A DNA stretch of 64,000 bases from Microbacterium sp. SORGH_AS_1204 (lineage in GTDB: Bacteria; Actinomycetota; Actinomycetes; Actinomycetales; Microbacteriaceae), in NCBI RefSeq assembly GCF_030818935.1, contig NZ_JAUTBD010000001.1, forward strand, positions 186,001 to 250,000, given 5' to 3'. Below the pieces are notes generated by a model that was given only the letters and a program-made list of their open reading frames with translations, did not search any database and was not told the origin of the DNA. Below are positions 9,382 through 17,773 of the stretch, piece after piece; the first letter of the stretch is position 1, and each line of letters opens with the position of its first letter. The position numbers were made by a program, and so were the translations under genes.

Positions 9382-10146
9382 CCCGTCAGGACTCGACCCC
9401 TGCTCGAGTCGTCCAAGTCTGCCGGCCCATGCGAGCGCGTCGTCGGATGCGTCGTGAGCGGACAGGTGGTCGCCGAGAAGGTAGGCGGCTGTGTGGTGTG
9501 CGCGCAGCTCCGCGAGCACGGCGTCGGGATGCCCCTCGGCAACCAGGTCGACGACGCGTCGATGTCGCGCCGCGCGATCGAGGAGAGACTCGGCTCCCGC
9601 CTGCGCCTGACGGTTCAGCCGCATGAGTATGGCCACCGGGAGGGCGATCGCGGCGTAGGCGGCGTTCAAGTGGTCATTGCCCGCCAGGTTCACCAATGCC
9701 GTGTGAAACTGCAGACCGTCATGGGGGGCGCGTGTCTCGTCGCCCGAGCGGGCGTGGCGTTCCATCGCGTCCATAGCCGTGCGCAGGCGCTCGAACCTCT
9801 CGCCGTTCGCCGGAACCCCCTGCTGCACCGCGAGGGCCTCGAGCTGTTCGCGCACCGTGGTCACCTGGAAGGCGTCCTGCAGGGTCAGCTGCACCACGCG
9901 GCTTCCCGCACGCGGCACGTGGACGATGGCGCGTCGACTCTCTAGCGCGCGGAGGGCTTCGCGGAGGGATTGCCGTCCGACGCCGATCTCCGCGGCGAGT
10001 GCATGCTCGGTCACATGTGCGCCCATGGCCAGCCGTCCGTCGATGATGCGGTCGCACAGTTCCGACGTCGCGATCGCGGTGACGCTCTCGGGGCCATCGA
10101 TGAGGCCGCCCTCCCGACGCCCCCTTCCCCTTGTGATTCGCTGCAT
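9370..10146 (-). CDS. GntR family transcriptional regulator (FadR/FCD subfamily)
   Basis: A 258-aa regulator. The winged-helix GntR domain is at about residues 25-85 (CDRIIDGRLAMGAHVTEHAL, then EIGVGRQSLREALRALESR). A helical FCD ligand-binding domain follows to about residue 230, with His residues in FHTALVNLAGNDH and in the RRVVDLVAEGHPDAV / ELRAHH segments that usually bind a metal and an organic acid. The GGAGGAG ribosome site supports the start at 10146. It is convergent with the MFS gene, a likely target, and divergent from the iron operon. Confidence 0.9.
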   Translation of the reverse strand: MQRITRGRGRREGGLIDGPESVTAIATSELCDRIIDGRLAMGAHVTEHALAAEIGVGRQSLREALRALESRRAIVHVPRAGSRVVQLTLQDAFQVTTVREQLEALAVQQGVPANGERFERLRTAMDAMERHARSGDETRAPHDGLQFHTALVNLAGNDHLNAAYAAIALPVAILMRLNRQAQAGAESLLDRAARHRRVVDLVAEGHPDAVLAELRAHHTAAYLLGDHLSAHDASDDALAWAGRLGRLEQGSSPDGSAP

Positions 10147-10181
10147 CGGACTCCTCCCGGGCACCACGCCCGACGCATAGG

Positions 10182-10200
10182 TTAGGATAGCCTTACCTAG
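10182..10200 (+). promoter_or_regulatory. IdeR/DtxR-type iron box
   Basis: TTAGGATAGCCTTACCTAG matches 17 of 19 positions of the known IdeR/DtxR consensus (TWAGGTWAGSCTWACCTWA). It lies 30 bp before the siderophore-binding-protein gene, so the operon is probably repressed by an iron-loaded IdeR/DtxR protein when iron is plentiful. Confidence 0.85.
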
Positions 10201-10229
10201 TCGACCATGACGGATCAAGGATACCCCTC

Positions 10230-11189
10230 ATGCCTGCGAAACGCTTCCCCGCCTCTCTTCTCGTCCTCTGCTCCGTCGCTGCTCTCACCATGACCGGGTG
10301 CGCGGCTGTCAGCGGCGGCGGTTCTGCGGCGAAGGAGGGCGACCGAACCGTCGAAAGCGTCCTCGGCCCGGTGACCGTGCCCGAGACGATCGAATCGGTG
10401 GTGGTCCTGGAGGGGCGCCGCGACCTCGACATCGTGCTGTCGCTGGGGCTGCCCCTCACCGGGTACCCGTACGAAGAGGCCGCTGCGCTGGACCTCGAGG
10501 CTCCTGTCGCGCCGGCCCTCGCGCGGGCGGTGGGCGCTTCGCCGATGTTCCTCGCCGAAGAGGTCAACCTGGAGGCGATCGCGGAGGCCGCGCCGACTCT
10601 GATCGTCAGCCGCATCGACGACGTCGAGCCCATCCTGGACGAGTTGCGGGCGATCGCCCCCGTGCTGGCGATCGGCGATCAAACCACGAGCTCGTGGCAG
10701 GACGACCTCCGTCTCGTGGCCGAGGCGACGGGGACGCAGACTCGCGCCGCGGAGCTCATCGCGCAGTACGACGCTCGCGTGGCGGAGGTGTCGGAGGCCT
10801 ACGCCGACGTTCTCGCGTCCCAGACGTTCGCGCCCATCAACGTGACCTCCGATGGGAGTGATGTGCGCCCCAACCGACTGCTCTCGACCGTGCTCCAAGA
10901 CCTCGGCGCCGCGCCGTCCGCCGCTTTCGCCGAAGCGATTCAGAGCGGCGAGGGCGTCGAATACTCACCCGAGCAGCTGGTGTCGAAGTGGAGCGATGCG
11001 ACGGCCGTCGTGGCGTTGGTCAACGACGCCGCGTCCTGGCACGAGCTGCAGACCGATTCATTGTGGACGCAGCTGCCCGCGGTTGCCGGAGGCCACGTCG
11101 TGCGCTCCGACAAGCAGACCCATGAAGGTGCGGCACTGACCGCGCTTCACAGCATCGACGTCATCGAGTCGCTGCTCGCCACTTTCTGA
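10230..11189 (+). CDS. Iron-siderophore ABC transporter substrate-binding lipoprotein
   Basis: A 319-aa periplasmic-binding-protein-fold lipoprotein of the FepB/FhuD class. The signal peptide ends in a lipobox (TMTGC, Cys24). The body has the two-lobe siderophore-binder layout: ESVVVLEGRRDLDIVLSLG, then NLEAIAEAAPTLIVS, then TSSWQDDLRLVAEATG. It should capture a ferric siderophore outside the membrane and hand it to the permeases encoded next. It is the first gene of a four-gene operon behind an iron box. The siderophore type is unknown. Confidence 0.9.
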   Translation: MPAKRFPASLLVLCSVAALTMTGCAAVSGGGSAAKEGDRTVESVLGPVTVPETIESVVVLEGRRDLDIVLSLGLPLTGYPYEEAAALDLEAPVAPALARAVGASPMFLAEEVNLEAIAEAAPTLIVSRIDDVEPILDELRAIAPVLAIGDQTTSSWQDDLRLVAEATGTQTRAAELIAQYDARVAEVSEAYADVLASQTFAPINVTSDGSDVRPNRLLSTVLQDLGAAPSAAFAEAIQSGEGVEYSPEQLVSKWSDATAVVALVNDAASWHELQTDSLWTQLPAVAGGHVVRSDKQTHEGAALTALHSIDVIESLLATF

Positions 11190-11220
11190 GAGCGGAACCC
11201 TGAACCTGTCGTCGGGCGGC

Positions 11221-12222
11221 ATGGCGCGCGCGGCGCTGCTCATAGGCGCGGCGTTGGCCGTCACTGTCGTGTGCCTCACCCTCGGTCTGATGGTGGGCTC
11301 GAGAGGGATCGCCCCGGTAGCGGTGTGGCAGGCGCTGCTGGGGACGGCGGACCCGGAAGCGCGTGCGATCGTGCAAGACCAGCGTCTGCCCCGCACGCTC
11401 ATCGGGATCGTCGGGGGCGCTGCTCTGGCGGTCGCGGGTGTCGTCGTCCAGGGTCACACCCGTAATCCGCTCGCCGATCCGGGTCTGCTGGGAATCACGG
11501 CCGGCAGTTCCCTCGCTGTCGTGGTCGGTATCTCGGCTCTCGGTCTCACCACACCCGCTGGTTACCTCGGGGCGGCATTCGGCGGCGCTGCCCTGGGCAC
11601 GATCGTCGTGGTCGTCATCGGGCTCGCAGCGAGCCGCCGTCGAGACGCGTCCCCCGCGTCGCTGGTGCTCGCCGGGACGGCCGTGTCCGCCCTGCTCGGC
11701 GCGATCACCGGGATCATCCTGCTGCTCGACTCCGCCGCGCTCGACCTGTTCCGCTTCTGGACGGTGGGCTCGTTGAGCGCAGGCCGGGATCTCGACGTGT
11801 TCCTGGCCGCACTCGTTCCCCTCGCGGTGGGCGGCGTCCTCGCCGGTGCGCACGCTCGCGCACTCGATGTGCTGGTGCTCGGCGACGACGTCGCGGCTGC
11901 TCTGGGGCGCCGCCTCCTTCCGACCCGGATCCTGGGATTGGTCGTCGTGACCCTCCTCGTCGGTGGGGCGACCGTGGCCATCGGAGCTCTCGGATTTGTC
12001 GGGCTTGTCGCCCCTCACCTCGCGCGAAGGGTTTTCGGCGAGAAGCACGAGGTACTCCTGCCCGCGAGTGCGATGCTCGGCTCACTCCTCGTCGTCTTCG
12101 CCGACGTCATCGGACGTGTCATCATCTCGCCCGCAGAACTCCCGGTCGGCGTCGTCCTCGCGGTCATCGGCGCTCCGGCGCTCCTCGTCATCATCGTCCG
12201 CACCCGGAAGACCTCCACATGA
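11221..12222 (+). CDS. FecCD-type iron-siderophore permease (FepD-like)
   Basis: A 333-aa integral membrane subunit of a BtuCD-type importer with about nine to ten helices. The family hallmarks are clear: RLPRTLIGIVGGAALAVAG, then the QGHTRNPLADPGLLGI segment near residue 80, and the ATPase-coupling region GFVGLVAPHLAR near 260. The start is somewhat uncertain: the ATG at 11221 lacks a good ribosome site, and the frame is open upstream without a better ATG/GTG. Its stop overlaps the next start by ATGA, so it is translated together with the second permease. Confidence 0.9.
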   Translation: MARAALLIGAALAVTVVCLTLGLMVGSRGIAPVAVWQALLGTADPEARAIVQDQRLPRTLIGIVGGAALAVAGVVVQGHTRNPLADPGLLGITAGSSLAVVVGISALGLTTPAGYLGAAFGGAALGTIVVVVIGLAASRRRDASPASLVLAGTAVSALLGAITGIILLLDSAALDLFRFWTVGSLSAGRDLDVFLAALVPLAVGGVLAGAHARALDVLVLGDDVAAALGRRLLPTRILGLVVVTLLVGGATVAIGALGFVGLVAPHLARRVFGEKHEVLLPASAMLGSLLVVFADVIGRVIISPAELPVGVVLAVIGAPALLVIIVRTRKTST

Positions 12223-13277
12223 GCGCGTCCACCACTCTACGAGTCGGGATGTTCTCGCAGCAGGTTCGCCGACGAACCGTCGTCGTCTCCGCGCTTCTCC
12301 TCGTCGCGACCGTCCTGCTGGCCGGTGCCGGGCTGGCCCTGGGCGACTACACGCTCGCGCCCGGGGATGTCGTCGCCGCACTCCGAGGGGAAGGAAGTGC
12401 CCGCGACCACCTCGTCGTCAACGCCATACGTCTGCCGCGCGTGGCTCTCGGCATCGTCGTGGGGGTCTGTCTCGCCGTCGCCGGCGCGATCGTGCAGACG
12501 ACGGCACGCAACGCCCTCGCGAGTCCCGACCTTCTCGGCGTCTCGGCGGGCGCGGGCGCCGGCGCGGTCGCCGCGATCGTCCTCAGCGGCACGAACGCCG
12601 CCGGCGCCGCGGCGCTGGAGGTCATCGGGACCCCGCTCGCCGCTCTCCTGGGCGGCGTCGTCGCGGCCGCCATCGTCGTACTCTTGCTCCGTGTCACGGG
12701 CACGACCGGTCTGTCGCCCCTGCTCGCCGGTGTCGGCGTTTCCGCGCTGTTCGGGGGACTGACGAGCTGGATGCTCACCGCTGCGAGCATCGACGACGCG
12801 GCCCGAGCGAACGCGTGGCTCGCGGGCTCGCTCGGCGGCAGAGGATGGTCGGAAGTCGCCGCCGTCACCGTCGCCGCCGTCACGGCCCTCGCCCCCCTGA
12901 TCGTCCTCTCGTCGCGGCTCCCCGCACTGGAGCTCGGACCGTCCATCGCGACCTCGCTGGGCTACCGCGTGCCGCAGTCGGTGGGACTCCTCCTTCTCAT
13001 CGCGGTCGTTCTCACCTCCGTCCCCGTCGCCGCGGCAGGTCCGATCGGCTTCATCGCTCTCGTCGCCCCCCATCTCGCACGTCTCGCCTGTCGCTCACCC
13101 CGGCCTCCGCTCGTGGCGAGCGGGATCGCGGGAGCCGCGCTTCTTCTCGCGAGCGATCTTGTCGCACGGTTCGCGCTGGCGCCTCTTCTCCTCCCCACCG
13201 GCGCGGTCACCGCCGTCATCGGCGCCCCGTTCCTCATCTGGCTGCTCGTTCGCTCGCGGAAAGACCCCACGCAATGA
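12219..13277 (+). CDS. FecCD-type iron-siderophore permease (FepG-like)
   Basis: A 352-aa second permease of the same importer. It shows RLPRVALGIVVGVCLAVAGA, TARNALASPDLLGVSAG and the coupling motif GFIALVAPHLARL. It starts by an ATGA overlap with the first permease and ends by ATGA with the ATPase gene, so subunit ratios are probably set by translational coupling. It forms the heterodimeric channel with the upstream subunit. Confidence 0.92.
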   Translation: MSASTTLRVGMFSQQVRRRTVVVSALLLVATVLLAGAGLALGDYTLAPGDVVAALRGEGSARDHLVVNAIRLPRVALGIVVGVCLAVAGAIVQTTARNALASPDLLGVSAGAGAGAVAAIVLSGTNAAGAAALEVIGTPLAALLGGVVAAAIVVLLLRVTGTTGLSPLLAGVGVSALFGGLTSWMLTAASIDDAARANAWLAGSLGGRGWSEVAAVTVAAVTALAPLIVLSSRLPALELGPSIATSLGYRVPQSVGLLLLIAVVLTSVPVAAAGPIGFIALVAPHLARLACRSPRPPLVASGIAGAALLLASDLVARFALAPLLLPTGAVTAVIGAPFLIWLLVRSRKDPTQ

Positions 13278-14056
13278 CCTCTGTGTTCACCGTTCGCGAT
13301 CTCGTCCTCCGATTCGGGGAACGCTCCGTGCTCAAGGGCATAGATCTGGAGATCCCCGCCGGCCGGGTGACGGCGATCATCGGTCCGAACGGGTGCGGCA
13401 AGTCGACCCTCCTTCGCAGTCTCAGCAGGCTCGGCCCGGCGGTCGACGGGCAGGTGCTCCTGGAGGGCACGCCGATCGCCGACATTCCGCATCGCGTCTT
13501 CGCTCGCCAGGTGGCCCTTCTCCCGCAGGCCCCGATGGCGCCGGAGCAGTTGACCGTCATCGATCTCGTCACGCGCGGGCGAGACCCGCACCGGCGCTGG
13601 TACGACCAGTGGTCACGCGCCGACGAGGACATCGTGCTCGATGCACTCGATCGCACCGGTCTTCGCGAACGGGCGAACCACCCGCTCTCCACTCTTTCCG
13701 GAGGGCAGCGGCAACGCGCCTGGATCGCGCTGGCGCTGGCGCAGAGCACACCCGTCCTCCTTCTGGACGAGCCCACCACGTATCTTGACATCGCGCACCA
13801 GCTCGAAGTCCTCGATACCGTTCGTCGGCTCCATCTCGAGGGGGTGACCGTCGTCATGGTGCTTCACGATCTCAGCCTCGCCGCTCGTTACGCCGACCAC
13901 ATCGTCGCCATGCGTGACGGCCGGATCGCCGCGACAGGAACGGTCGAGACCGTCATCACCGCGGATACGATCCGCAGCGTTTTCGACATCGAGTGCACGA
14001 TCCTGGCCGATCCGAGGACCGGGCGCCCCGTGGTCCTGCCGCATTCGCCCACCTGA
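13274..14056 (+). CDS. ABC transporter ATP-binding protein for iron-siderophore uptake (FepC-like)
   Basis: A 260-aa ATPase that drives siderophore import. Walker A is GPNGCGKST (about 37-45), the ABC signature is LSGGQRQRAWIALALAQ (about 138), Walker B is VLLLDEPTTYLD (about 158-169) and the switch His is in VLHDLSLAARYAD. TYLDIAHQLEVL is typical of the FepC/FecE group. The ATG overlaps the stop of the second permease. It is the last gene of the iron operon. Confidence 0.95.
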   Translation: MTSVFTVRDLVLRFGERSVLKGIDLEIPAGRVTAIIGPNGCGKSTLLRSLSRLGPAVDGQVLLEGTPIADIPHRVFARQVALLPQAPMAPEQLTVIDLVTRGRDPHRRWYDQWSRADEDIVLDALDRTGLRERANHPLSTLSGGQRQRAWIALALAQSTPVLLLDEPTTYLDIAHQLEVLDTVRRLHLEGVTVVMVLHDLSLAARYADHIVAMRDGRIAATGTVETVITADTIRSVFDIECTILADPRTGRPVVLPHSPT

Positions 14057-14225
14057 ACGACAAGGGTGCCCCGCGACCGCGCCTGGTGCCGCGTTCGACC
14101 GGAGAAGGGGACCGTTCGTCCGCCGCCCCTGTGCGGCGGCCGATCAGCCGCCGGTCGACCGCTGCCAGAGGTCGGGATGACGGGACGAGTCCGGCCGTCG
14201 ATGGCGGTGGTGCGACACTCGATGC

Positions 14226-14912
14226 GTGAACGACTTCGAGATCCGCACCCTCGACGACGTCGGCGGCATCCACGAGGCAGCCCGGGTGCTCGACGAGGTA
14301 TGGGGCGAGCGCGGCACGATGCCGGCGAACATCCTGCGCGCCCTCGAACACGCGGGCAACTACGTCGTCGGGCTTTTCGACGGCGACAGGATGATCGGGG
14401 CATCAGCGGCGTTCTTCGGTCCGCCCGCCGAGCGGACGATGCACTCGCACATCACCGGCATCCTGCCCGGCCACCAGGATCGCGGCCTCGGCCGCCGGCT
14501 CAAGGAGCATCAGCGCGCGTGGGCGCTGGAACGCGGAGTCAGGCATGTCACCTGGACGTTCGACCCGCTGATGGCCCGCAACGCGCACTTCAACCTCGCG
14601 GTGCTGGGCGCGCGCGTGACCGAGTACCTCGCCGACCACTATGGAGCGATGGCGGATGCCGTGAACCGTGGCGACGAGTCCGATCGGATCCTCGTGTCGT
14701 GGGCAGTGGCCGAGCCGCCCGCCCCTGCTCCGGCAGACGCCGATGTCGTCGCGGTCGTTGCCGTCCCCGACGACATCGCGTCCCTTCGTCGCAGTGACCC
14801 GGCCGCCGCCGCCGACTGGCGTCGGCGCCTGCGCGACGACATCGCCGGGCACCTGGCATCCGGACGCCGGATCGGCAGCTTCGACCGCCGAGGTTATCTC
14901 GTCGTCGAGTGA
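14226..14912 (+). CDS. GNAT family N-acetyltransferase
   Basis: A 228-aa protein. The acetyl-CoA-binding loop is visible as ILPGHQDRGLGRRLKEHQRAW (Q/RxxGxG/A pattern, about residues 80-100). WTFDPLMARNAHFNLAVLGA resembles the uncharacterised COG3375 group of acetyltransferases. The C-terminal 60 residues (ADADVVAVVAVPDD onward) are extra relative to a minimal GNAT domain. The substrate is unknown. The GTG start at 14226 is used. It is a stand-alone gene after the iron operon, without an evident iron box. Confidence 0.8.
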   Translation: MNDFEIRTLDDVGGIHEAARVLDEVWGERGTMPANILRALEHAGNYVVGLFDGDRMIGASAAFFGPPAERTMHSHITGILPGHQDRGLGRRLKEHQRAWALERGVRHVTWTFDPLMARNAHFNLAVLGARVTEYLADHYGAMADAVNRGDESDRILVSWAVAEPPAPAPADADVVAVVAVPDDIASLRRSDPAAAADWRRRLRDDIAGHLASGRRIGSFDRRGYLVVE

Positions 14913-14919
14913 CGGACGG

Positions 14920-15129
14920 TCACTGCTCGGTGATCGGGGTGTCTTCTTCCGCCGCCGGGTCGCCCTGACCGGGACCTGGACGCACCGCCGCGTCATCGCG
15001 CACGTCGATGCGGGTCACGCCGTCGTGCTTGGTCACGTCGAACCGGGGCGCGGCGTCTTCTTCCGTCGCTTTCGGTGCGCTGGTGAGCTGGTCGTGGCGG
15101 TTCTCTTCGAAGCTCTTCTCGTCGCTCAT
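14920..15129 (-). CDS. Small acidic hypothetical protein, 69 aa
   Basis: A strongly charged, probably disordered protein (MSDEKSFEENRHDQLTSAPK, then AEEDTPITEQ at the end). Its start lies 6 bp past the SDR stop, and the AGGA ribosome site is inside the end of the SDR gene, so the two are likely translated together. An upstream in-frame GTG at 15138 also exists, but spacing favours the ATG at 15129. No motif is recognised. Confidence 0.55.
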   Translation of the reverse strand: MSDEKSFEENRHDQLTSAPKATEEDAAPRFDVTKHDGVTRIDVRDDAAVRPGPGQGDPAAEEDTPITEQ

Positions 15130-15134
15130 CCCGC

Positions 15135-15947
15135 TCACTCCTCTCCCGCCGAACGCCAGGCGTCCGACTCCATGTGCGAGCCCGCCTGCGGGCCCATCTG
15201 CAGCATCCCGCCGTCGACGACCCAGCTCGCACCCGTGACATACGAGCCCGACGGCGAGGCGAGGAAGCGGATGACGTCGGCGATCTCCTGCGGCTTGCCG
15301 GGGCGGCCGAGTGGGATGCCGGGACGGTGGATGCGATCGGCATCTTCGGCCGACATGTCGTTGATGGGCGTGGCGATCTCGCCCGGAGCGACGGCGTTGG
15401 CCGTGATGCCGTACTGGCCCAGCTCGAGCGCCATCGTCTTGATGAGTCCACCGACGCCGTGCTTGGCGGCGACGTAGGGAGCGGAGCCTACGCGGGGCTG
15501 GTGCTCGTGCACGCTCGAGACGACGATGAGTCGCCCGCCGTGGCCGGCCGCCACCATGCGCTTCGCCGCGGTGTGCAGCGCGAGGAACGCGCCGTCGAGG
15601 TTGAGTGCGATGTCAGTGCGCCACGTGTCGAAGTCGAGGTCGAGGAAGCTGCCGCCGATGCCGCCGCCGGCGTTGTTGACGAACACGTCGAGGCCGCCGA
15701 GCTCATCGGCCATGGCGTTCACGGCATCCGGGACCTTATCGAACTCGGTCGCGTCGAACTGCGCGACGATCGCGCGTGCGCCGCGTGCGCGCACGGCCGC
15801 AGCGGTCTCTTCGGCGCCGTCTTTGTCGGAGTGGTAGGTGACGGCGACGTCGATGCCGGCCTCGGCGAGGGCGAGGGCGGTGGCAGCGCCGATGCCCGAA
15901 TCGGAACCGGTGACGATCGCGTGGCGGGGGGTGAAGTCGTCGCTCAT
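15135..15947 (-). CDS. SDR family oxidoreductase
   Basis: A 270-aa short-chain dehydrogenase. It has the cofactor loop TGSDSGIG near residue 14, the NNAG motif (VFVNNAGGGIGG), catalytic Ser in VVSSVHEH and the YxxxK pair in YVAAKHG. It ends with the usual tetramer segment (TGASWVVDGGML) plus an unusual 18-residue hydrophilic tail (QMGPQAGSHMESDAWRSAGE). It resembles glucose/3-oxoacyl reductases of this class; the substrate is not assignable. The 69-aa acidic protein is encoded directly downstream. Confidence 0.88.
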   Translation of the reverse strand: MSDDFTPRHAIVTGSDSGIGAATALALAEAGIDVAVTYHSDKDGAEETAAAVRARGARAIVAQFDATEFDKVPDAVNAMADELGGLDVFVNNAGGGIGGSFLDLDFDTWRTDIALNLDGAFLALHTAAKRMVAAGHGGRLIVVSSVHEHQPRVGSAPYVAAKHGVGGLIKTMALELGQYGITANAVAPGEIATPINDMSAEDADRIHRPGIPLGRPGKPQEIADVIRFLASPSGSYVTGASWVVDGGMLQMGPQAGSHMESDAWRSAGEE

Positions 15948-16233
15948 GCGCCCGACGCTACGCGCCGCGCCGCGCCTCGCCCCTCGGCCTTGCCACGGCC
16001 GGGTGCGGGCGTTACGGTCGCAGGTCGGGCGGGCGCCGGCCGAAGCCGCCGCACGCCAGGCGGGTGAGGGCGGGACGCCCCGCCGGGAGTCGGGTGATTG
16101 AGCGTCGCCCGCGGGCGAGATGTGCGACGTATACCCGCCGTGGCCACGGAGTGGCCGCTAATTTTAGCCTGTTCCGTTTCGAGCGGCTCAATGCCCGCCG
16201 CGCGGCCGGCTCGACGTCAGACCGGAGGACTCT

Positions 16234-16434
16234 GTGACCGAACGCAAGCGCACCCTGGTAGATGCCGCGCCCTTCATCGCTCTCGCCGTTGTCGCCCTGA
16301 CGGTGAACCTCTCGCTCGTGGTGCTGACCGATATCGATGTCTTCACGAGGTGGGTCGCAACGGTCGTGTCCGGCGTTGTCGCAGCCGCGACGGCGTACGC
16401 CGTGGTCTCTCGACGGACCGGCCCTCCCGCCTGA
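16234..16434 (+). CDS. Small two-helix membrane protein, 66 aa
   Basis: A GTG start at 16234 behind CGGAGGA. Two hydrophobic helices are visible: APFIALAVVALTVNLSLVVL and WVATVVSGVVAAATAYAVV, with a short acidic linker and a basic C-terminus. It probably sits in the cytoplasmic membrane with both ends inside. Function unknown; it is divergent from the SDR gene across a 286-bp gap in which I see no other gene. Confidence 0.6.
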   Translation: MTERKRTLVDAAPFIALAVVALTVNLSLVVLTDIDVFTRWVATVVSGVVAAATAYAVVSRRTGPPA

Positions 16435-16467
16435 AGTCCCGGAAGGGCGTCGAGGGTGGGCGCGGCG

Positions 16468-16536
16468 CACAACTCCTGCAGTCCTTTGCCTGAGCGCGCG
16501 CACTCGCCTGACCCGAGTAGAGCTGCAGGAGTTGTG
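16468..16536. repeat. 14-bp perfect inverted repeat with 41-nt loop
   Basis: CACAACTCCTGCAG at 16468-16481 and its exact complement at 16523-16536. Pairing could extend outward through GGGTGGGCG / CGCCCCACCC with small bulges. It fills most of the 128-bp gap before the menC-like gene. Too long-looped for a simple terminator; it may be a REP-like element or a structured leader. Confidence 0.6.
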
Positions 16537-16562
16537 TCGCCCCACCCCGATACCCTCCCCTC

Positions 16563-17696
16563 ATGCCCCTGACCCGCCCCGCCTCTCCCGTGACCCTGGA
16601 TGCCGTCGAGCTGCGCGTGCTGCAGATCCCGCTCGTGTCGCCCTTCACGACGTCGTTCGGCACCGAGACGGTGCGCGAGGTCATCGTCGTCGCGGCCGAG
16701 ACCGGCGACGGTCGCGGCTGGGGCGAGGTCGTCACGATGGCCGCTCCGCTGTACTCCAGCGAGTACACCGAGAGCGCGTGGGACGTGCTCGCCCGCTACC
16801 TGGCCCCGGCGCTGCTGGAACGCCGAACCCTCTCGCCCGAGGAGGTGCCCGGCATCCTGCATCCCTTCGTCGGCCACCGCATGGCCAAGGCGGGCCTCGA
16901 GCTCGCGATCATCGACGCCGCCCTCCGCGCCGAGGGTCGCAGCTTCGCGCAGTACCTCGGCGCCGAGCGCGACCGAGTGCCCTCGGGTGTCTCGGTTGGC
17001 ATCCAGCGTGACCCGCAGGCGCTCGTCGATGTCGTCGGCGGCTACCTCGACGAGGGCTACGTGCGCATCAAGATCAAGATCAAACCTGGGCGCGACGTCG
17101 ACGACACCGCCGCCGTCCGCGCGGCCTTCCCGTCGATCCCGCTGCAGGTCGACGCGAACTCGGCCTACACGCTTCAGGATGCCGACACCCTCGTCGAGCT
17201 GGACCGCTTCGACCTGCTGCTCATCGAACAACCGCTGCAGGAAGACGACCTCGTCGATCACGCGACGCTTGCCGCGCGGCTGCGAACCCCCGTCTGTCTC
17301 GACGAGTCGATCGTGAGCGACAAGGCCGCGGCCGACGCGCTCGCGCTCGGCTCGGCCGCGATCCTGAACATCAAGGCGGGGCGGGTCGGCGGGTACCTCG
17401 AGGCCGTCGCGATCCACGACCGGGCGCTCGCCGCGGGGGTGCCGGTGTGGTGCGGCGGCATGCTCGAGACGGGGATCGGTCGCGCGGCCAACGCCGCGCT
17501 CGCCGCCCTTCCGGGCTTCACGCTCCCGGGCGACATCTCGGCATCCGCGCGCTTCTACGATCGCGACATCGTGACCGAACCGGCCGTGCTGGATGACGGG
17601 TACGTGCGGGTGCCGACCGGCCCGGGACTCGGCGTCGAGATCGACGAGACGGCGCTCGACGCGTTCACGGTGCGCCGAGAACGCCTCACGCGGTGA
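16563..17696 (+). CDS. menC: Enolase-superfamily o-succinylbenzoate synthase / N-acylamino acid racemase
   Basis: A 377-aa enzyme of the muconate-lactonizing/enolase superfamily, class of the MenC/NAAAR enzymes. Visible active-site pieces: the KxK motif in RIKIKIKPG (about 165), metal ligands in LQVDANSAY, LLIEQPLQ and VCLDESIV, and the second lysine in ILNIKAGRVGG. The family fits o-succinylbenzoate synthase (menaquinone pathway); N-acylamino acid racemase activity is a common alternative in these proteins. No other men gene is in the window, so the symbol is tentative. Confidence 0.8.
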   Translation: MPLTRPASPVTLDAVELRVLQIPLVSPFTTSFGTETVREVIVVAAETGDGRGWGEVVTMAAPLYSSEYTESAWDVLARYLAPALLERRTLSPEEVPGILHPFVGHRMAKAGLELAIIDAALRAEGRSFAQYLGAERDRVPSGVSVGIQRDPQALVDVVGGYLDEGYVRIKIKIKPGRDVDDTAAVRAAFPSIPLQVDANSAYTLQDADTLVELDRFDLLLIEQPLQEDDLVDHATLAARLRTPVCLDESIVSDKAAADALALGSAAILNIKAGRVGGYLEAVAIHDRALAAGVPVWCGGMLETGIGRAANAALAALPGFTLPGDISASARFYDRDIVTEPAVLDDGYVRVPTGPGLGVEIDETALDAFTVRRERLTR

Positions 17697-17773
17697 GCTC
17701 ACGCCTCGCTCGATAAACTGGATGCCGCGCACTCGCGCCCGATCCCCATAATTTCCCGACCATTGGAGCCACC

